A stretch of DNA of 64,000 bases from Sterolibacterium sp. (lineage in GTDB: Bacteria; Pseudomonadota; Gammaproteobacteria; Burkholderiales; Rhodocyclaceae), in assembly GCA_028713555.1 (NCBI GenBank), contig JAQTOA010000004.1, forward strand, positions 124,001 to 188,000, given 5' to 3'. Positions 22,309-35,082 of the stretch are shown here, in pieces. The notes below the pieces were generated by a model. That model saw only the letters and a list, made by a program, of their open reading frames with translations. It had not been told where the DNA came from and ran no database searches. Each line of letters starts with the position of its first letter. The stretch's first letter is position 1. A program made the position numbers and the translations under genes.

Positions 22309-23349
22309 TCATGCCCTGCCCGTTGCCATCAGCCGCAGATAGCGAGTAGCCAGATCTTCAAGAAGTAGTTGGGTATTCAGTGGATGCCTAACCACGGCCT
22401 TAATCCGAAGAATATCCTGGTAGCAAATTAACAGACCCGTGTCTGAGGCTCTAGTCACCAACACTTCCAGTTTGCTACGCCAAGCCTCGTGATAACGCAG
22501 TCCGCCGGCTATTTTTAGGAGGATCAAATCGAATACCCATTTTTGCACGGCCTCGACCAGTTGCGGTAGCCCAAATTCTTGCCCGGACTTGAGCAAGACA
22601 CCCCACCGTGCAGCCATCGCAATAGGGTCGGACGGTTTATCCGCAAGAGCCTCAATGGCCTTATGGTAAGAGTCCAGATTTCCTTGTTCCATCCAGTTGG
22701 CGGCAAGTAACGGCGCGCCTCCTGCCAATTTAAGAAGTTCAGACGCTGATTTTCCTCCTATCGTAGCCAGCCATTGTTCCGCCAGAAGCGGATCCGGGCG
22801 TCCAAACAATATCGTCCGACAACGACTGCGCAACGTGGGAATGAGTCGCTGCCATGAACTGGATATCAATATAAAATAAACACCTGCAGGAGGTTCTTCA
22901 AGTATTTTAAGAAGAGCGTTTGCGGCTGTTGGGTTCAAAGATTCGGCTGGCGAGATGATAGCTATCCGACATCCGTGGCGGTGGCTTCCCACAAATACGA
23001 AATCCGCCAAGGCGCGAATCCGATCCACGCGGATCGGTCCCGTCCCTGACTTGCTCGAGGGTGAAGTGGACTGAGAACCTTCTTCGGTATTTTCCCCGAC
23101 TTCTTCTTCGGGTTGGATTATGCGGAAATCGGGGTGATTGTCTGAAGCCAACCAGGTACAGGAACTGCAATGACCACAGGCAAACGAGTCAGATCCCGGA
23201 CGTTCGCACAGAAGACGAGCTGCAAAAGCTTGGGCAAAAGCCAATTTCCCCACACCCTCCGGTCCGGCCATCAGCAGTGCATGAGGCAGATTCTTCGTGT
23301 TCGCCAGAAGCTGTCCCCAAAGGATTTTTTGCCACTTGAATATATTCAT
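22309..23349 (-). CDS. holB: DNA polymerase III subunit delta'
   Basis: 346-aa clamp-loader subunit. AAA+ N-terminus with a P-loop-like GPEGVGKLAFAQAFAARLLC, the four-cysteine zinc module (C..C.HC..C around CGHCSSC), NALLKILEEPPAGVYFIL, and the sensor SRCRTI. These fit delta' of the beta/gamma group. The start ATG overlaps the tmk stop by one base, indicating coupling. The pilZ gene often found between holB and tatD in proteobacteria is absent. Confidence 0.94.
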   Translation of the reverse strand: MNIFKWQKILWGQLLANTKNLPHALLMAGPEGVGKLAFAQAFAARLLCERPGSDSFACGHCSSCTWLASDNHPDFRIIQPEEEVGENTEEGSQSTSPSSKSGTGPIRVDRIRALADFVFVGSHRHGCRIAIISPAESLNPTAANALLKILEEPPAGVYFILISSSWQRLIPTLRSRCRTILFGRPDPLLAEQWLATIGGKSASELLKLAGGAPLLAANWMEQGNLDSYHKAIEALADKPSDPIAMAARWGVLLKSGQEFGLPQLVEAVQKWVFDLILLKIAGGLRYHEAWRSKLEVLVTRASDTGLLICYQDILRIKAVVRHPLNTQLLLEDLATRYLRLMATGRA

Positions 23350-23960
23350 TAACAGATAGATAAAACGTTTTTTTCAAGTATCAAGCGAATGTTGTCCAAC
23401 CCTTGCGCGGCGTCAATGCAAGCGATCCGTTGCGGTGCGAGCTTGGCTCTTTCGAGGTAGGCACGACGTACCCGCTCGAAAAAAGCCTTCTGTTCTTGTT
23501 CAAAACGGTCAGGCGCATTGCCGGAACTTGCCAAGCGGGCCTGTGCGACCTCAATCGGAGCATCAAATAATAATGTCAGATCGGGCTGCAAGGTGCCTTG
23601 CACCCAAGTTTCCAGGATATCCAATTTCTCCTTGGCCAAGCCACGTCCGCCACCCTGGTAGGCGAAGCTTGCATCGGTAAACCGATCGGAAACCACCCAA
23701 TCACCCCGCGCCAGCGCCGGCAGGATAACCTTGTCAAGGTGTTCGCGACGAGCTGCAAACATCAGTAATGCCTCAGTTTCAAGATGCATGGGATCATGCA
23801 AGAGCATCCCCCTCAGTCTTTCTCCGAGTGGGGTGCCGCCCGGCTCACGGGTCGCCACGACCCGCTTGCCCTGCTGCCGCAGAAATTCCACCAGCCACCC
23901 GTGGTGAGTGCTTTTTCCTGCTCCATCAATACCTTCCAAGGTAATCAATTTGCCTTTCAC
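23349..23960 (-). CDS. tmk: Thymidylate kinase
   Basis: 203-aa dTMP kinase. P-loop [17 protein letters not shown]-motif [18 protein letters not shown], and the [14 protein letters not shown] segment containing the TREPGGT signature. It lies 3 bases after mltG and overlaps holB by one base, giving the widely conserved order mltG-tmk-holB. Confidence 0.96.
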   Translation of the reverse strand: MKGKLITLEGIDGAGKSTHHGWLVEFLRQQGKRVVATREPGGTPLGERLRGMLLHDPMHLETEALLMFAARREHLDKVILPALARGDWVVSDRFTDASFAYQGGGRGLAKEKLDILETWVQGTLQPDLTLLFDAPIEVAQARLASSGNAPDRFEQEQKAFFERVRRAYLERAKLAPQRIACIDAAQGLDNIRLILEKNVLSIC

Positions 23961-23963
23961 CGG

Positions 23964-24959
23964 CTATTTTCCTCTCTGATACTTATTTACAGCCCGATTG
24001 TGCTCTTCCAGATTACGCGAAAACTCGCTTGAACCATCACCACGCGCGACAAAGTAAAGTTTGTCGGAATTTGGCGGATGCAAGCTGGCCTGTAACGAAG
24101 CCAGCCCAGGCATGGCAATAGGAGTGGGCGGCAAACCGGGACGAGTATAGGTATTGTAAAGAGTATCAGTTTGTAGATCGCGTTTGTACAGGTTGCCATC
24201 AAATTTGTCGCCGAGACTGTAAATCACGCTGGGATCAGTCTGAAGCAGCATGCCGAGACGCAGCCGGTTGGTGAAAACGGCTGCGACCATCGGTCGATCA
24301 GCACCTTGGCCAGTTTCCTTCTCGACAATTGATGCCATGATCAGTGCTGCATAAGGCGTCGGCAACGGCGTTGATGGATCACGCTTCTGCCATTCAACTT
24401 GAAGCCGTTGCTGCATTGCCCGATAGGCACGCTGGAGAATATCAAGGTCACTGGAATTCTTTGCGAACAGATAGGTATCAGGAAAAAACAAGCCCTCAGG
24501 TTGATTTTCGCTGGCATGGATACGGGATAGAATTTCTTGGTCACTCAAGCCTAGCGTGTCATGTCTTACTGACGGATGACTATCTAGCGTAGTGCGCATT
24601 TGACGGAAAGTTTTTCCCTCGACGAAGACGATTTCTGCCTGACTAAAGTCACCACGAGTCAATTTATTCATAAGAATCAATGGGGTCACGCCCTTCTCCA
24701 CTTCATAGCCGCCAGCTTTTACCTCAGCCGATTTACCCAGCAAGCGCGCCAACAGGGTGAATTGCCAAGGACTAAAACCTAGGCCGGCATCGGCCATTTG
24801 CTTTGAGGCTGCCCGTAGAGCAAGTCCGGGAGGGATGCTGAAATCTATAAGTTTGCTTCCACTCAGGGACAAAGGGGTAGTCGCAAACCAAACCAACCAG
24901 GCAGCAAAACCAGCAGAAGACAAGATAACTAGTAATATCAGTCGTTTAAGAAATTGCAT
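23964..24959 (-). CDS. mltG: Endolytic murein transglycosylase MltG (YceG-like)
   Basis: 331 aa inner-membrane enzyme thought to cut nascent glycan strands and end their elongation. Residues about 5-25 form the membrane anchor (KRLILLVILSSAGFAAWLVW). The catalytic domain includes LIMASIVEKETGQGADRPMVAAVFTNRLRLGM, with the catalytic Glu in VEKETG, then QTDPSVIY, and the C-terminal YFVARGDGSSEFS. The frame continues far upstream, but the ATG at 24959 gives the family N-terminus. The 90 bases to ygfZ hold divergent promoters. Confidence 0.93.
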   Translation of the reverse strand: MQFLKRLILLVILSSAGFAAWLVWFATTPLSLSGSKLIDFSIPPGLALRAASKQMADAGLGFSPWQFTLLARLLGKSAEVKAGGYEVEKGVTPLILMNKLTRGDFSQAEIVFVEGKTFRQMRTTLDSHPSVRHDTLGLSDQEILSRIHASENQPEGLFFPDTYLFAKNSSDLDILQRAYRAMQQRLQVEWQKRDPSTPLPTPYAALIMASIVEKETGQGADRPMVAAVFTNRLRLGMLLQTDPSVIYSLGDKFDGNLYKRDLQTDTLYNTYTRPGLPPTPIAMPGLASLQASLHPPNSDKLYFVARGDGSSEFSRNLEEHNRAVNKYQRGK

Positions 24960-25049
24960 GGAAGGAATGCGAGGTTCAGGCGGACAGGCAGAGTGATCGG
25001 TTGAGTCTATAATAACGCAACCCATCTTATCTCTAAAGAACTCATCAAT

Positions 25050-26123
25050 ATGAAGCAGGATTGGATCAACTTCCTGGCGCAAAAAGGTGCCCGCAGGGAA
25101 GGCTACGATTTCGGAAACCAAGCAGAGGAACTGCTCAGCGCCCAATCAGCCACAGTCATCACCCCACTCACGGACCTAAGCCTGATCAGGGCCAGTGGCG
25201 AAGACGCCACGATATTTCTACACAACATGTTAACCAACGACATCAATGGGTTATCTTCCGACGGGGTACAGCGTAACGGCTTATGCAACCCCAAGGGACG
25301 TCTGCTGGCCACGCTGTTGTTATGGCGTGAGGGACCCGACCTGATGATCGCTGTTCCTGCCGATCTGCAAGCCGTCATCCTGAAAAAACTTTCGATGTAT
25401 GTGTTGCGTTCCAAGGTCAAGCTGACCGATGCCAGCGACGAGCGGGTCTTGCTAGGCTTGTCCGGCCCGCAATTCGAAACCGCAGTGAATCGACTCGCTC
25501 CGGTACCCCCTATCCCGTTAAGAAGCTTGCGGATTGAGCACGGCGGTCTGCTAATTCGCCTCGATGAACGACGCATCCTGCTGGCACTGGATACCTCGGA
25601 GGCACCGGCAATCTGGCAGGAATTGACTGGAACGGCCCGCCCAGTAGGTTTTTCGGCCTGGAACTGGCTGGAAATTGTTGCCGGCATACCGTCCATAACA
25701 GCTTTGACCTATGAAGAGTTTATCCCGCAAATGGTGAATTTCGATCTGATTGGCGGCGTCAGTTTCCATAAAGGTTGTTATCCAGGGCAGGAGATCGTTG
25801 CCCGCACGAAGTATTTGGGCAAAATCAAGCGGCGCATGTATCGGGCACATATCGAGGGCAACGCCCTGACAATAAACGCCGGCGATCACCTCTATGCACC
25901 AGAAACAGGCGAACAGCCATGCGGCCAGGTGGTCAATGCCGCTCCCTCACCGCTAGGAGGAAGCGATTTGCTGGCAGTGATCCAATCGACCTGCGCCGAT
26001 ACTGGCGAAGTGTATCTGGGTAATCCTTCCGGTCCGCACTTGGCTTTGCTTCCGCTGCCCTATCCTCAGGAAGATCAGCAAGCTGCTGAAAAGGCTACTC
26101 CCCATGGAGAACCCGGCGTCTGA
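25050..26123 (+). CDS. ygfZ: YgfZ/GcvT-like folate-binding protein (Fe-S cluster maintenance)
   Basis: 357 aa. The diagnostic motif K-G-C-Y-x-G-Q-E is seen as HKGCYPGQEIVART near residue 240, with the N-terminal LTDLSLIRASGEDATIFLHNMLTNDI and the GLCNPKGRLLATLLLW run of the folate-binding fold. YgfZ supports assembly or repair of certain Fe-S enzymes such as MiaB in E. coli. Transcribed divergently from mltG and followed 27 bases later by the NRDE gene. Confidence 0.93.
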   Translation: MKQDWINFLAQKGARREGYDFGNQAEELLSAQSATVITPLTDLSLIRASGEDATIFLHNMLTNDINGLSSDGVQRNGLCNPKGRLLATLLLWREGPDLMIAVPADLQAVILKKLSMYVLRSKVKLTDASDERVLLGLSGPQFETAVNRLAPVPPIPLRSLRIEHGGLLIRLDERRILLALDTSEAPAIWQELTGTARPVGFSAWNWLEIVAGIPSITALTYEEFIPQMVNFDLIGGVSFHKGCYPGQEIVARTKYLGKIKRRMYRAHIEGNALTINAGDHLYAPETGEQPCGQVVNAAPSPLGGSDLLAVIQSTCADTGEVYLGNPSGPHLALLPLPYPQEDQQAAEKATPHGEPGV

Positions 26124-26150
26124 GTTGTTAACCTCGTACACACCACGACC

Positions 26151-26987
26151 GTGTGTTTGATTTTGTTGGCCTGGCAGGCCCATCCACACCATCCGCTGGT
26201 TGTCGCGGCCAATCGCGACGAGTTCTTTGCCCGACCCACGTTGCCAGTTCATTTTTGGGAAAATGCGCCGAATATTCTTGCTGGCCGCGATCTTGCAGCG
26301 GGCGGCACTTGGATGGGTATTACCCGGCAAGGTCGTTTCGCTGCGCTGACCAACTTTCGCGAACCAAGAAATGTTCGCCCTGCTGCTCCTACTCGGGGTA
26401 GGCTAGTAAGCGATTTCCTGGGTGGCACGATGACTTCACCGGATTATCTGGCCGGCTTGGCGATCAACGCAGTCGAATACAACGGATTCAATCTTCTCTG
26501 CGGCACTTTGAGTGATGGACTGTGGCATTTCTCCAACCGTAATCGAGAAACCGGCCACGTCTTACAGCATCTCGAAACCGGAATTTATGGCCTCAGCAAT
26601 CATTTGCTCGATACCCCCTGGCCTAAGGTGGCGCAAGGCAAGTCGGATCTGGCAAAAGCACTCACTGCGCTACCGCAAGAAGCACCGCTGTTCCAACTCT
26701 TACGCGATGAAAGTATTCATGACGACAGCGAATTGCCGCGTACCGGCGTCAGCCTCGATTGGGAGCGCACTCTCTCGGCAGCCTTTGTTTGCACGCCAAA
26801 TTACGGAACGCGTTCATGCACCGTGCTGCGCGTGGATCAGCAGAAATTCGTGACTTTCGATGAGCAAACCTGGCTGCCCGGTGCTCGCTCGGGAAATCGT
26901 AGTCGCTATCGCTTCAAGCTTGAAGCGATAGCGTCATCTTCTGGTGGGAGATCCCTGCCTCAACGAATTCAGCGCCCTCCGACCTGA
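26151..26987 (+). CDS. NRDE/TANGO2-family protein
   Basis: 278 aa, starting with GTG and the family signature MCLILLAWQAHPHHPLVVAANRDEFFARP, where Cys2 is the potential N-terminal nucleophile and NRDE names the family. GGTWMGITRQGRFAALTNFR and GTRSCTVLRVD are also typical of the Ntn-hydrolase-like fold. The biochemical role is not established; animal TANGO2 has been tied to lipid/heme handling. The 3' end runs 74 bases into the convergently oriented transpeptidase-GNAT gene, and the last 30 or so residues are an unconserved-looking tail. Confidence 0.85.
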   Translation: MCLILLAWQAHPHHPLVVAANRDEFFARPTLPVHFWENAPNILAGRDLAAGGTWMGITRQGRFAALTNFREPRNVRPAAPTRGRLVSDFLGGTMTSPDYLAGLAINAVEYNGFNLLCGTLSDGLWHFSNRNRETGHVLQHLETGIYGLSNHLLDTPWPKVAQGKSDLAKALTALPQEAPLFQLLRDESIHDDSELPRTGVSLDWERTLSAAFVCTPNYGTRSCTVLRVDQQKFVTFDEQTWLPGARSGNRSRYRFKLEAIASSSGGRSLPQRIQRPPT

Positions 26988-27810
26988 AGCCGAAGCGGGC
27001 ATAAAATCCTGCCGCAGGACTCTGCGCATTCAATGCAAATCGTCGTTTGCCGCTGATAACGGCGACTTCCAGCAAGCACCGCAGCAACCCAGTGCCCACA
27101 CCTCTGCCACGCCATTCGGGCAAAACTGCGATACGGCCAATGTGACCATCAGGCAATAAGCGACCGGTGCCGATAGCTTTCCCCTGCGCATCGTAAGCCA
27201 GAGCATGGTGCGAACTGATGTCGGATTCGTCCAATTCCATTTCTCTTGGAACGTCCTGCTCTTGTATAAAAACCACATGTCTTATCGCTTGGGCATGCAC
27301 GTTCACGCTCGGCCAATCCCCGCATTCAATACGATAGTCGCCGAGATTCACCGTGATATATGGTTTTACCCGATCGAACAGTTCGATGATGTCGCAGTTA
27401 CGCATGCGAACGCAGCCGATCGAGCCGGGTTCCCCCATCGGCACAACATCCGGACTTCCATGCAAGTAGATATATCGGCGCATGGTATCGACGCCGCCAA
27501 GTCGGTTGAATCTGATCTCCAAACCAGAAAGCCAGAGAATGCGGGTCAATATCCAGTCTCGCCCGGGGAATTGGTTGGACAGATCCCGGGTCCATATTTC
27601 CCCGGTTGGTCGACGGCGCACAAAAACGGTATTTTCTGGCTGCCCGGCGCCGATTTTGGCGCGTATGATGTGCTTGCCACGCGGCGTGCAAAAGCTACCG
27701 TTTTTCTCGCCAGCGCCATTTTTCGCGGTGGACACCGAATAGCGTTGCAGCAACGAGCCCGCCTCGTAGAGTTCCAGCGTTTGCGCCGGCAGACTGATAA
27801 AAATATCCAT
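26914..27810 (-). CDS. L,D-transpeptidase (YkuD) fused to a GNAT acetyltransferase
   Basis: 298 aa with two domains. Residues 1-165 are a YkuD fold with the active-site signature H117GSPD...GEPGSIGC133VRM; Cys133 is the nucleophile. Residues 170-298 are a GNAT domain with the acetyl-CoA motif GRIAVLPEWRGRGVGTGLL (about 225-243) and the late AGFYARFGF. No signal peptide or membrane helix precedes the YkuD domain, which starts at residue 1-5 (MDIFISLPAQTLELYE), so the protein may be cytoplasmic; peptidoglycan L,D-transpeptidases normally act in the periplasm. The real substrate is unknown. It lies 14 bases after tadA and overlaps the NRDE gene tail. Confidence 0.88.
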   Translation of the reverse strand: MDIFISLPAQTLELYEAGSLLQRYSVSTAKNGAGEKNGSFCTPRGKHIIRAKIGAGQPENTVFVRRRPTGEIWTRDLSNQFPGRDWILTRILWLSGLEIRFNRLGGVDTMRRYIYLHGSPDVVPMGEPGSIGCVRMRNCDIIELFDRVKPYITVNLGDYRIECGDWPSVNVHAQAIRHVVFIQEQDVPREMELDESDISSHHALAYDAQGKAIGTGRLLPDGHIGRIAVLPEWRGRGVGTGLLRCLLEVAVISGKRRFALNAQSPAAGFYARFGFRSEGAEFVEAGISHQKMTLSLQA

Positions 27811-27824
27811 GTCGGATTAAGCCA

Positions 27825-30553
<2,729 letters not shown>

Positions 30554-30670
30554 GGCGGGATCATTTTCTAGCCTGTGCGTGCATTCTAAAGGTATTCAAA
30601 GCGTTAACGAATTGCGCGATCCACCTCAGCGTCAGAATGTCTCAAACCGTCGCAATTCGTGACTTTTTTC

Positions 30671-31204
30671 TCATTCACTTACGGGCGATTTGCCATCAGG
30701 AAATAAGACATCCTGAAACCCGAAGCGACTCCAGTCCCTGATGCGCATCGGATAGAGTATGCCGTCAAGGTGATCGCATTCGTGCTGTACCACGCGTGCA
30801 TGAAAACCATCCACCTCACGTTCAAAACGCTGGCCCTGGGTGTCAAAGCCGCTATAGCGCATCCGTTTCCAGCGCGGCACCACGCCACGCAAGCCGGGTA
30901 CCGAGAGACAGCCTTCCCATCCCTCCTCCTCCTCGTCCGTGAGCGGTGTAAGTTGCGGATTGATCAGCACGCAGTAGGGCACGGGCACCGCTTCGGGATA
31001 ACGGGCGTTGGCCTCGAAGCCGAAGATCACCACACGAAGCGCCACGCCGATTTGCGGTGCGGCCAGGCCAGCGCCATCGAGATGTTCCATCGTCTCTCGC
31101 ATGTCGGCAAGCAGTTCATGCAATTCCGGGGTATCGAATCCTTCCACAGGCTGGGCGCGCTTCAGCAGGCGCGCATCGCCCATGCGCAAAATCGGGCGAA
31201 TCAT
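30671..31204 (-). CDS. def: Peptide deformylase
   Basis: 177-aa metallo-hydrolase removing the N-formyl group of new proteins. All three motifs are seen: [19 protein letters not shown], and QHECDHLDG (HExxH variant). The C-terminus [15 protein letters not shown] is longer than the type 1 E. coli enzyme. It is not beside fmt; instead its start overlaps the upstream phosphorylase stop (ATGA, 31201-31204). It may be a second deformylase of the genome. Confidence 0.93.
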   Translation of the reverse strand: MIRPILRMGDARLLKRAQPVEGFDTPELHELLADMRETMEHLDGAGLAAPQIGVALRVVIFGFEANARYPEAVPVPYCVLINPQLTPLTDEEEEGWEGCLSVPGLRGVVPRWKRMRYSGFDTQGQRFEREVDGFHARVVQHECDHLDGILYPMRIRDWSRFGFQDVLFPDGKSPVSE

Positions 31205-31953
31205 GCGCAGTCACCCGTCGCGCAGAAGTGCTCGATGATCTTGCGAACTTGCACCATCGCCACTTGCAGCACAGCTTCGACATTCTCGAACTGGATGGCA
31301 TGGGTGCTATCGGCACGTCCGGCGGCCCAATTGGCGACCACCGTCAGGGCTGCGTAGGGAACCCTTGCCTCCCTTGCCAGCGCGGCCTCCGGCATGCCGG
31401 TCATGCCGATGATATGCGCGCCATCGCGGTCGATGCGGTCGATTTCGGCGGCGGTTTCAAGACGCGGGCCTTGCGATGCGGCATACACGGCGCCATCGAT
31501 AACTTTTTCGCCAGCCTTTGCCGCTGCCGCGATCAACAGCCGGCGCAGCCTTTCATCATAGGGTTCGGTAAAGTCGGTATGCACCACCCGAGCATCTCGG
31601 CTGTCGTGAAAAGTCATTTGCCGACCCCAAGTGTAGTCAATGATCTGGTGAGGAACCACCAGCACGCCCGGCTTGAGATCAGGGCGAATGCCGCCGACCG
31701 AGGCCACCGAGACGATCTGCGTGGCACCGGCAGCCTCGGCCAACGCCCAGATGTTGGCGCGGTAGTTGACCAGATGCGGGGGAATCGTATGCCCAAAACC
31801 GTGACGTGCCAGAAATACCACTTCCTGAGAGCCAATACGGCCAAAGCTCAGCGCTCCGGAGGGCTCCCCATATGGCGTGCGCACCACCTGCTGGCGTAAG
31901 ACATCGAGACTGGACAGTTGAGTTAAGCCGCTACCACCGATAATTGCCAGCAT
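31201..31953 (-). CDS. Purine nucleoside phosphorylase family, probable S-methyl-5'-thioinosine phosphorylase
   Basis: 250 aa, starting [18 protein letters not shown], with [54 protein letters not shown] and [13 protein letters not shown], which place it in the MTA phosphorylase / MTI phosphorylase (MTAP) group. The [10 protein letters not shown] and small protein size fit the bacterial MTIP branch described in Pseudomonas, which splits methylthioinosine to hypoxanthine and methylthioribose-1-phosphate. Together with the MTA deaminase at 18606 this would give the deaminating MTA salvage route. The ATG at 31953 sets the family N-terminus. Confidence 0.85.
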   Translation of the reverse strand: MLAIIGGSGLTQLSSLDVLRQQVVRTPYGEPSGALSFGRIGSQEVVFLARHGFGHTIPPHLVNYRANIWALAEAAGATQIVSVASVGGIRPDLKPGVLVVPHQIIDYTWGRQMTFHDSRDARVVHTDFTEPYDERLRRLLIAAAAKAGEKVIDGAVYAASQGPRLETAAEIDRIDRDGAHIIGMTGMPEAALAREARVPYAALTVVANWAAGRADSTHAIQFENVEAVLQVAMVQVRKIIEHFCATGDCA

Positions 31954-32004
31954 ACTCAGTGCCTTTGTCGTGAGAATTGCAAATTCTAACATGGCATCAA
32001 ATAC

Positions 32005-32037
32005 TTGATAGGACTAACCGACCAACTGTGCTAAAAT
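32005..32037 (+). promoter_or_regulatory. Probable promoter of typA
   Basis: An extended -10 element TGCTAAAAT at 32029-32037, with TTGATA at 32005-32010. The 21-base spacer is longer than ideal, so the extended -10 probably drives it. It lies 32 bases upstream of the typA start. Confidence 0.5.
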
Positions 32038-32068
32038 GCCGGCCCTCATTGTGCACTGCAAAAATTCC

Positions 32069-33883
32069 ATGTCCCGTTCGATTCGCAACATCGCCATCAT
32101 CGCCCACGTAGACCACGGTAAGACCACCTTGGTGGATCAAATGCTGCGTCAGTCCGGCACCTTTGCCGCCCACGAGCAAATGACCGAGCGCGTCATGGAC
32201 TCGAACGACCTGGAGCGCGAACGCGGCATCACCATCCTTGCCAAGAACTGCGCGATCGACTTCGAGGGCACCCATATCAACATCGTTGACACTCCTGGCC
32301 ACGCCGACTTTGGCGGCGAAGTGGAACGTGTTTTATCCATGGTGGACGGCGCGCTGCTATTGGTCGACGCGGTAGAAGGGCCGATGCCGCAGACTCGCTT
32401 CGTTACCCGCAAGGCGCTGGCACTGGGCTTGAAGCCGATTGTCGTGATCAACAAAATCGACCGTCCCGGCGCCCGTCCGGACTGGGTCATCAACCACACT
32501 TTCGACCTGTTCGACAAGCTCGGCGCCAGCGAAGAACAGATGGATTTTCCGGTGGTTTTCGCTTCGGCGCTGAACGGTTACGCCATGCTCGACGCAAGCC
32601 AGCAGGGAAGCAACATGCGTCCCTTGTTCGAGGCAATCGTCAAACATGTGCCTCAACCTAACGTCGATGTCGATGGCCCACTGCAGATGCAGATCTGCTC
32701 TCTCGACTACTCCACCTATGTCGGACGCATCGGCATCGGCCGTATCACGCATGGGCGCATCAGACCGGCGCAGGAAGTCGCCGTGATGTACGGGGATGAA
32801 GCCAAAGGCCGCTCCAAGGTGAACCAGATATTCGTCTTCAAGGGTCTGGAGCGCGAACTGGCGCAAGAAGCCGAAGCCGGCGACATCGTCCTGGTCACCG
32901 GCATTGAGCAGGTAGGCATCGGTGTCACGCTGTGCGATGTCGAAAATCCTGTTGGCCTGCCACCGCTAAAAGTGGATGAACCAACCCTGACCATGAACTT
33001 CCAGGTCAATACTTCGCCCTTCGCCGGTAAAGAAGGGAAATATGTCACCAGCCGCCAGATACGAGAGCGCCTGCAAAAGGAACTGCTTGGCAATGTCGCC
33101 CTGCGCGTCGAGGACACCGAGGATGCCGATGTATTCCTGGTCTCCGGGCGCGGCGAACTGCACCTGACCATCCTGCTCGAAAACATGCGCCGCGAAGGTT
33201 ACGAACTGGCGGTGTCGAGGCCGCGTGTGATCATGAAAGAAGTCAATGGCGAGAAACAGGAGCCCTACGAACTGCTCACGGTGGACGTCGAGGAAACTAA
33301 CCAGGGCGCAATCATGGAGGAACTCGGCCGCCGCCGTGGTGAACTGCAAGACATGCAACCGGATGGCAAGGGTCGGGTTCGTCTCGAATATCGCATCCCG
33401 GCGCGTGGCCTGATCGGGTTCCAGGGCGAATTCATGACCCTGACCCGTGGCACGGGTGTGGCCAGTCATGTTTTTGACGACTATGGCCCGCTCGCCGGAC
33501 TCATGGCCGAACGTCGCAACGGGGTGTTGATTTCCGCCGAGAACGGCATGGCGGTGGCCTATGCCTTATGGAAACTGCAGGATCGCGGCCGCATGTTCGC
33601 CTCGCACGGTGATCCGCTCTACGAAGGCATGATCATCGGCGTGCATAGCCGCGACAACGATCTGGTGGTGAATCCGATCAAGGGCAAGCAACTCACCAAC
33701 ATCCGCTCCTCGGGCACTGATGAAGCCGTGCGACTGGTACCGCCAATCCAGATCACGCTGGAAAGCGCGGTGGAATTCATCGCCGACGATGAACTGGTGG
33801 AAATCACCCCAAAATCGATTCGTATTCGCAAGCGTTATCTGTCGGAAATCGATCGCAAGCGCGCCAGCCGCGCTGCGGCCTGA
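32069..33883 (+). CDS. typA: Translational GTPase TypA/BipA
   Basis: 604-aa ribosome-binding GTPase linked to ribosome assembly at low temperature and stress. GTPase motifs: [11 protein letters not shown] (G1), [10 protein letters not shown] (G2), [12 protein letters not shown] (G3), [13 protein letters not shown] (G4). The C-terminal TypA-specific part includes [20 protein letters not shown]. An in-frame ATG upstream at 32036 lies in the promoter region, so 32069 is chosen. Confidence 0.96.
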   Translation: MSRSIRNIAIIAHVDHGKTTLVDQMLRQSGTFAAHEQMTERVMDSNDLERERGITILAKNCAIDFEGTHINIVDTPGHADFGGEVERVLSMVDGALLLVDAVEGPMPQTRFVTRKALALGLKPIVVINKIDRPGARPDWVINHTFDLFDKLGASEEQMDFPVVFASALNGYAMLDASQQGSNMRPLFEAIVKHVPQPNVDVDGPLQMQICSLDYSTYVGRIGIGRITHGRIRPAQEVAVMYGDEAKGRSKVNQIFVFKGLERELAQEAEAGDIVLVTGIEQVGIGVTLCDVENPVGLPPLKVDEPTLTMNFQVNTSPFAGKEGKYVTSRQIRERLQKELLGNVALRVEDTEDADVFLVSGRGELHLTILLENMRREGYELAVSRPRVIMKEVNGEKQEPYELLTVDVEETNQGAIMEELGRRRGELQDMQPDGKGRVRLEYRIPARGLIGFQGEFMTLTRGTGVASHVFDDYGPLAGLMAERRNGVLISAENGMAVAYALWKLQDRGRMFASHGDPLYEGMIIGVHSRDNDLVVNPIKGKQLTNIRSSGTDEAVRLVPPIQITLESAVEFIADDELVEITPKSIRIRKRYLSEIDRKRASRAAA

Positions 33884-33975
33884 TCTAGCGCCTTGACCAC
33901 TTGAGCGGAATGCACAAGGGGCTTCTGCTTGTGGCTTTTCTTTGTGAGTTTCGTTAGATTGGTCGCAGCGTTGAT

Positions 33976-34587
33976 TCAGCAGCGACGGAAACAACAGTAG
34001 ATAAAATTCTGCTGGCCTTGGGATGGCGTGACATGCGTTTCACGCAGCGATTCGAGCAAAGCGAATCCATCCCCCAATTCCGCACTCAACTGTTCCGGGC
34101 TGTAGCGGCAGACCGGCAGGTTGCTGCACATTTCAGGTCCATCGTCGGCAAAGGTTGCCATGATGACATGAGCGCCGGCAGGCACGGCATTGGACAAGAT
34201 CGACACATAAGTTGCACGATCCTTTGGGTCAGTCAGAAAATGGAAAACAGCCCGGTCATGCCAAAGTTTGTAAGGCCCGACCGGCTTCAATTGCGTAATG
34301 TCCCCTGTCAACCATTTCACGGCAGCAGCGCGCATTCCCAGACGGACCATAACGCTCTTTAAAGCAGTTGCCGAAATGTCGAGCACAGTGATGTCAAGGA
34401 AGCCCAGGTCGAGCAAGTGATCCACCAGGTTGGATGCGCCACCGCCAACATCAATAACCGCAGCGCCATGGCCGATGCCAAGCTCGGAAATCAGGCGTAG
34501 CGAGGTATTTGGCTTCACCTGGTACCAGCCGAGTTCGTGTTCGCGGACTGTCGAATACACACCTTCCCAGTGGCCTATACGATCCAT
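33976..34587 (-). CDS. Class I SAM-dependent methyltransferase
   Basis: 203 aa. Motif I is AAVIDVGGGASNLVDHLLDLG, followed by ITVLDISATAL (acidic motif II) and WHDRAVFHFLTDPKDRATYV. The HDRAVFHFLT segment and short size resemble the thiopurine/tellurite-type methyltransferase group used in many environmental bacteria, but the substrate is unknown. The start is set by GGAGGTGG just upstream of 34587. It lies between typA (convergent) and a transposase remnant. Confidence 0.85.
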   Translation of the reverse strand: MDRIGHWEGVYSTVREHELGWYQVKPNTSLRLISELGIGHGAAVIDVGGGASNLVDHLLDLGFLDITVLDISATALKSVMVRLGMRAAAVKWLTGDITQLKPVGPYKLWHDRAVFHFLTDPKDRATYVSILSNAVPAGAHVIMATFADDGPEMCSNLPVCRYSPEQLSAELGDGFALLESLRETHVTPSQGQQNFIYCCFRRC

Positions 34588-34662
34588 TCCACCTCCGTGC
34601 ATTCGAATGAATGTTTGGACTCTAAGCCAGTCGAAGGGATATAGCAAACATTGGGGAGTAGG

Positions 34663-34941
34663 CTACGTCACGATTGGTACCGTCCTAATGCGTAAGCAGG
34701 TCGCTTCAATGTGCCCGGAAAGAATGTGCTCCGCTACGGCTTTGGCATTATCGAAGAAACGATATGTCGCTTTCAGCTCGCTCCATTTCGGCAGCGCTTG
34801 GGGCAGAGATGTTTCCGGCGCACGAGCGAGAGATCGCGCCAACGTCACCAAGCGTGACGTCAGCCGTGCATCGCCCGGCGCAACCTTGCCGAGTTCGTTC
34901 TCAGCCCAGTCGCGGTCAGCAGCCTGCTCTTCTGCCGACAT
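34663..34941 (-). pseudogene. Truncated Tn5/IS50-type (IS4 superfamily) transposase, N-terminal part
   Basis: Only 92 codons of a normally about 450-residue transposase. The text WAENELGKVAPGDARLTSRLVTLARSLARAPE...WSELKATYRFFDNAKAVAEHIL matches the Tn5-type N-terminal DNA-binding domain. The DDE catalytic core is missing; the frame ends in an unrelated tail RIRTVPIVT. A relic insertion at the junction between the methyltransferase and the molybdate-type transporter. Confidence 0.8.
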
Positions 34942-35082
34942 CTCAGATCAATTGCCATCTCATCGCACACCGAGGTTAATATTGCAATGGACTGTTTACG
35001 ATAGACTTTATTAAATACCCCAATGGCATGGAAAGATGTGGGTAATGATCAGGGCTCTGCCGGGCAGGTCTCCCCTGTTAGG

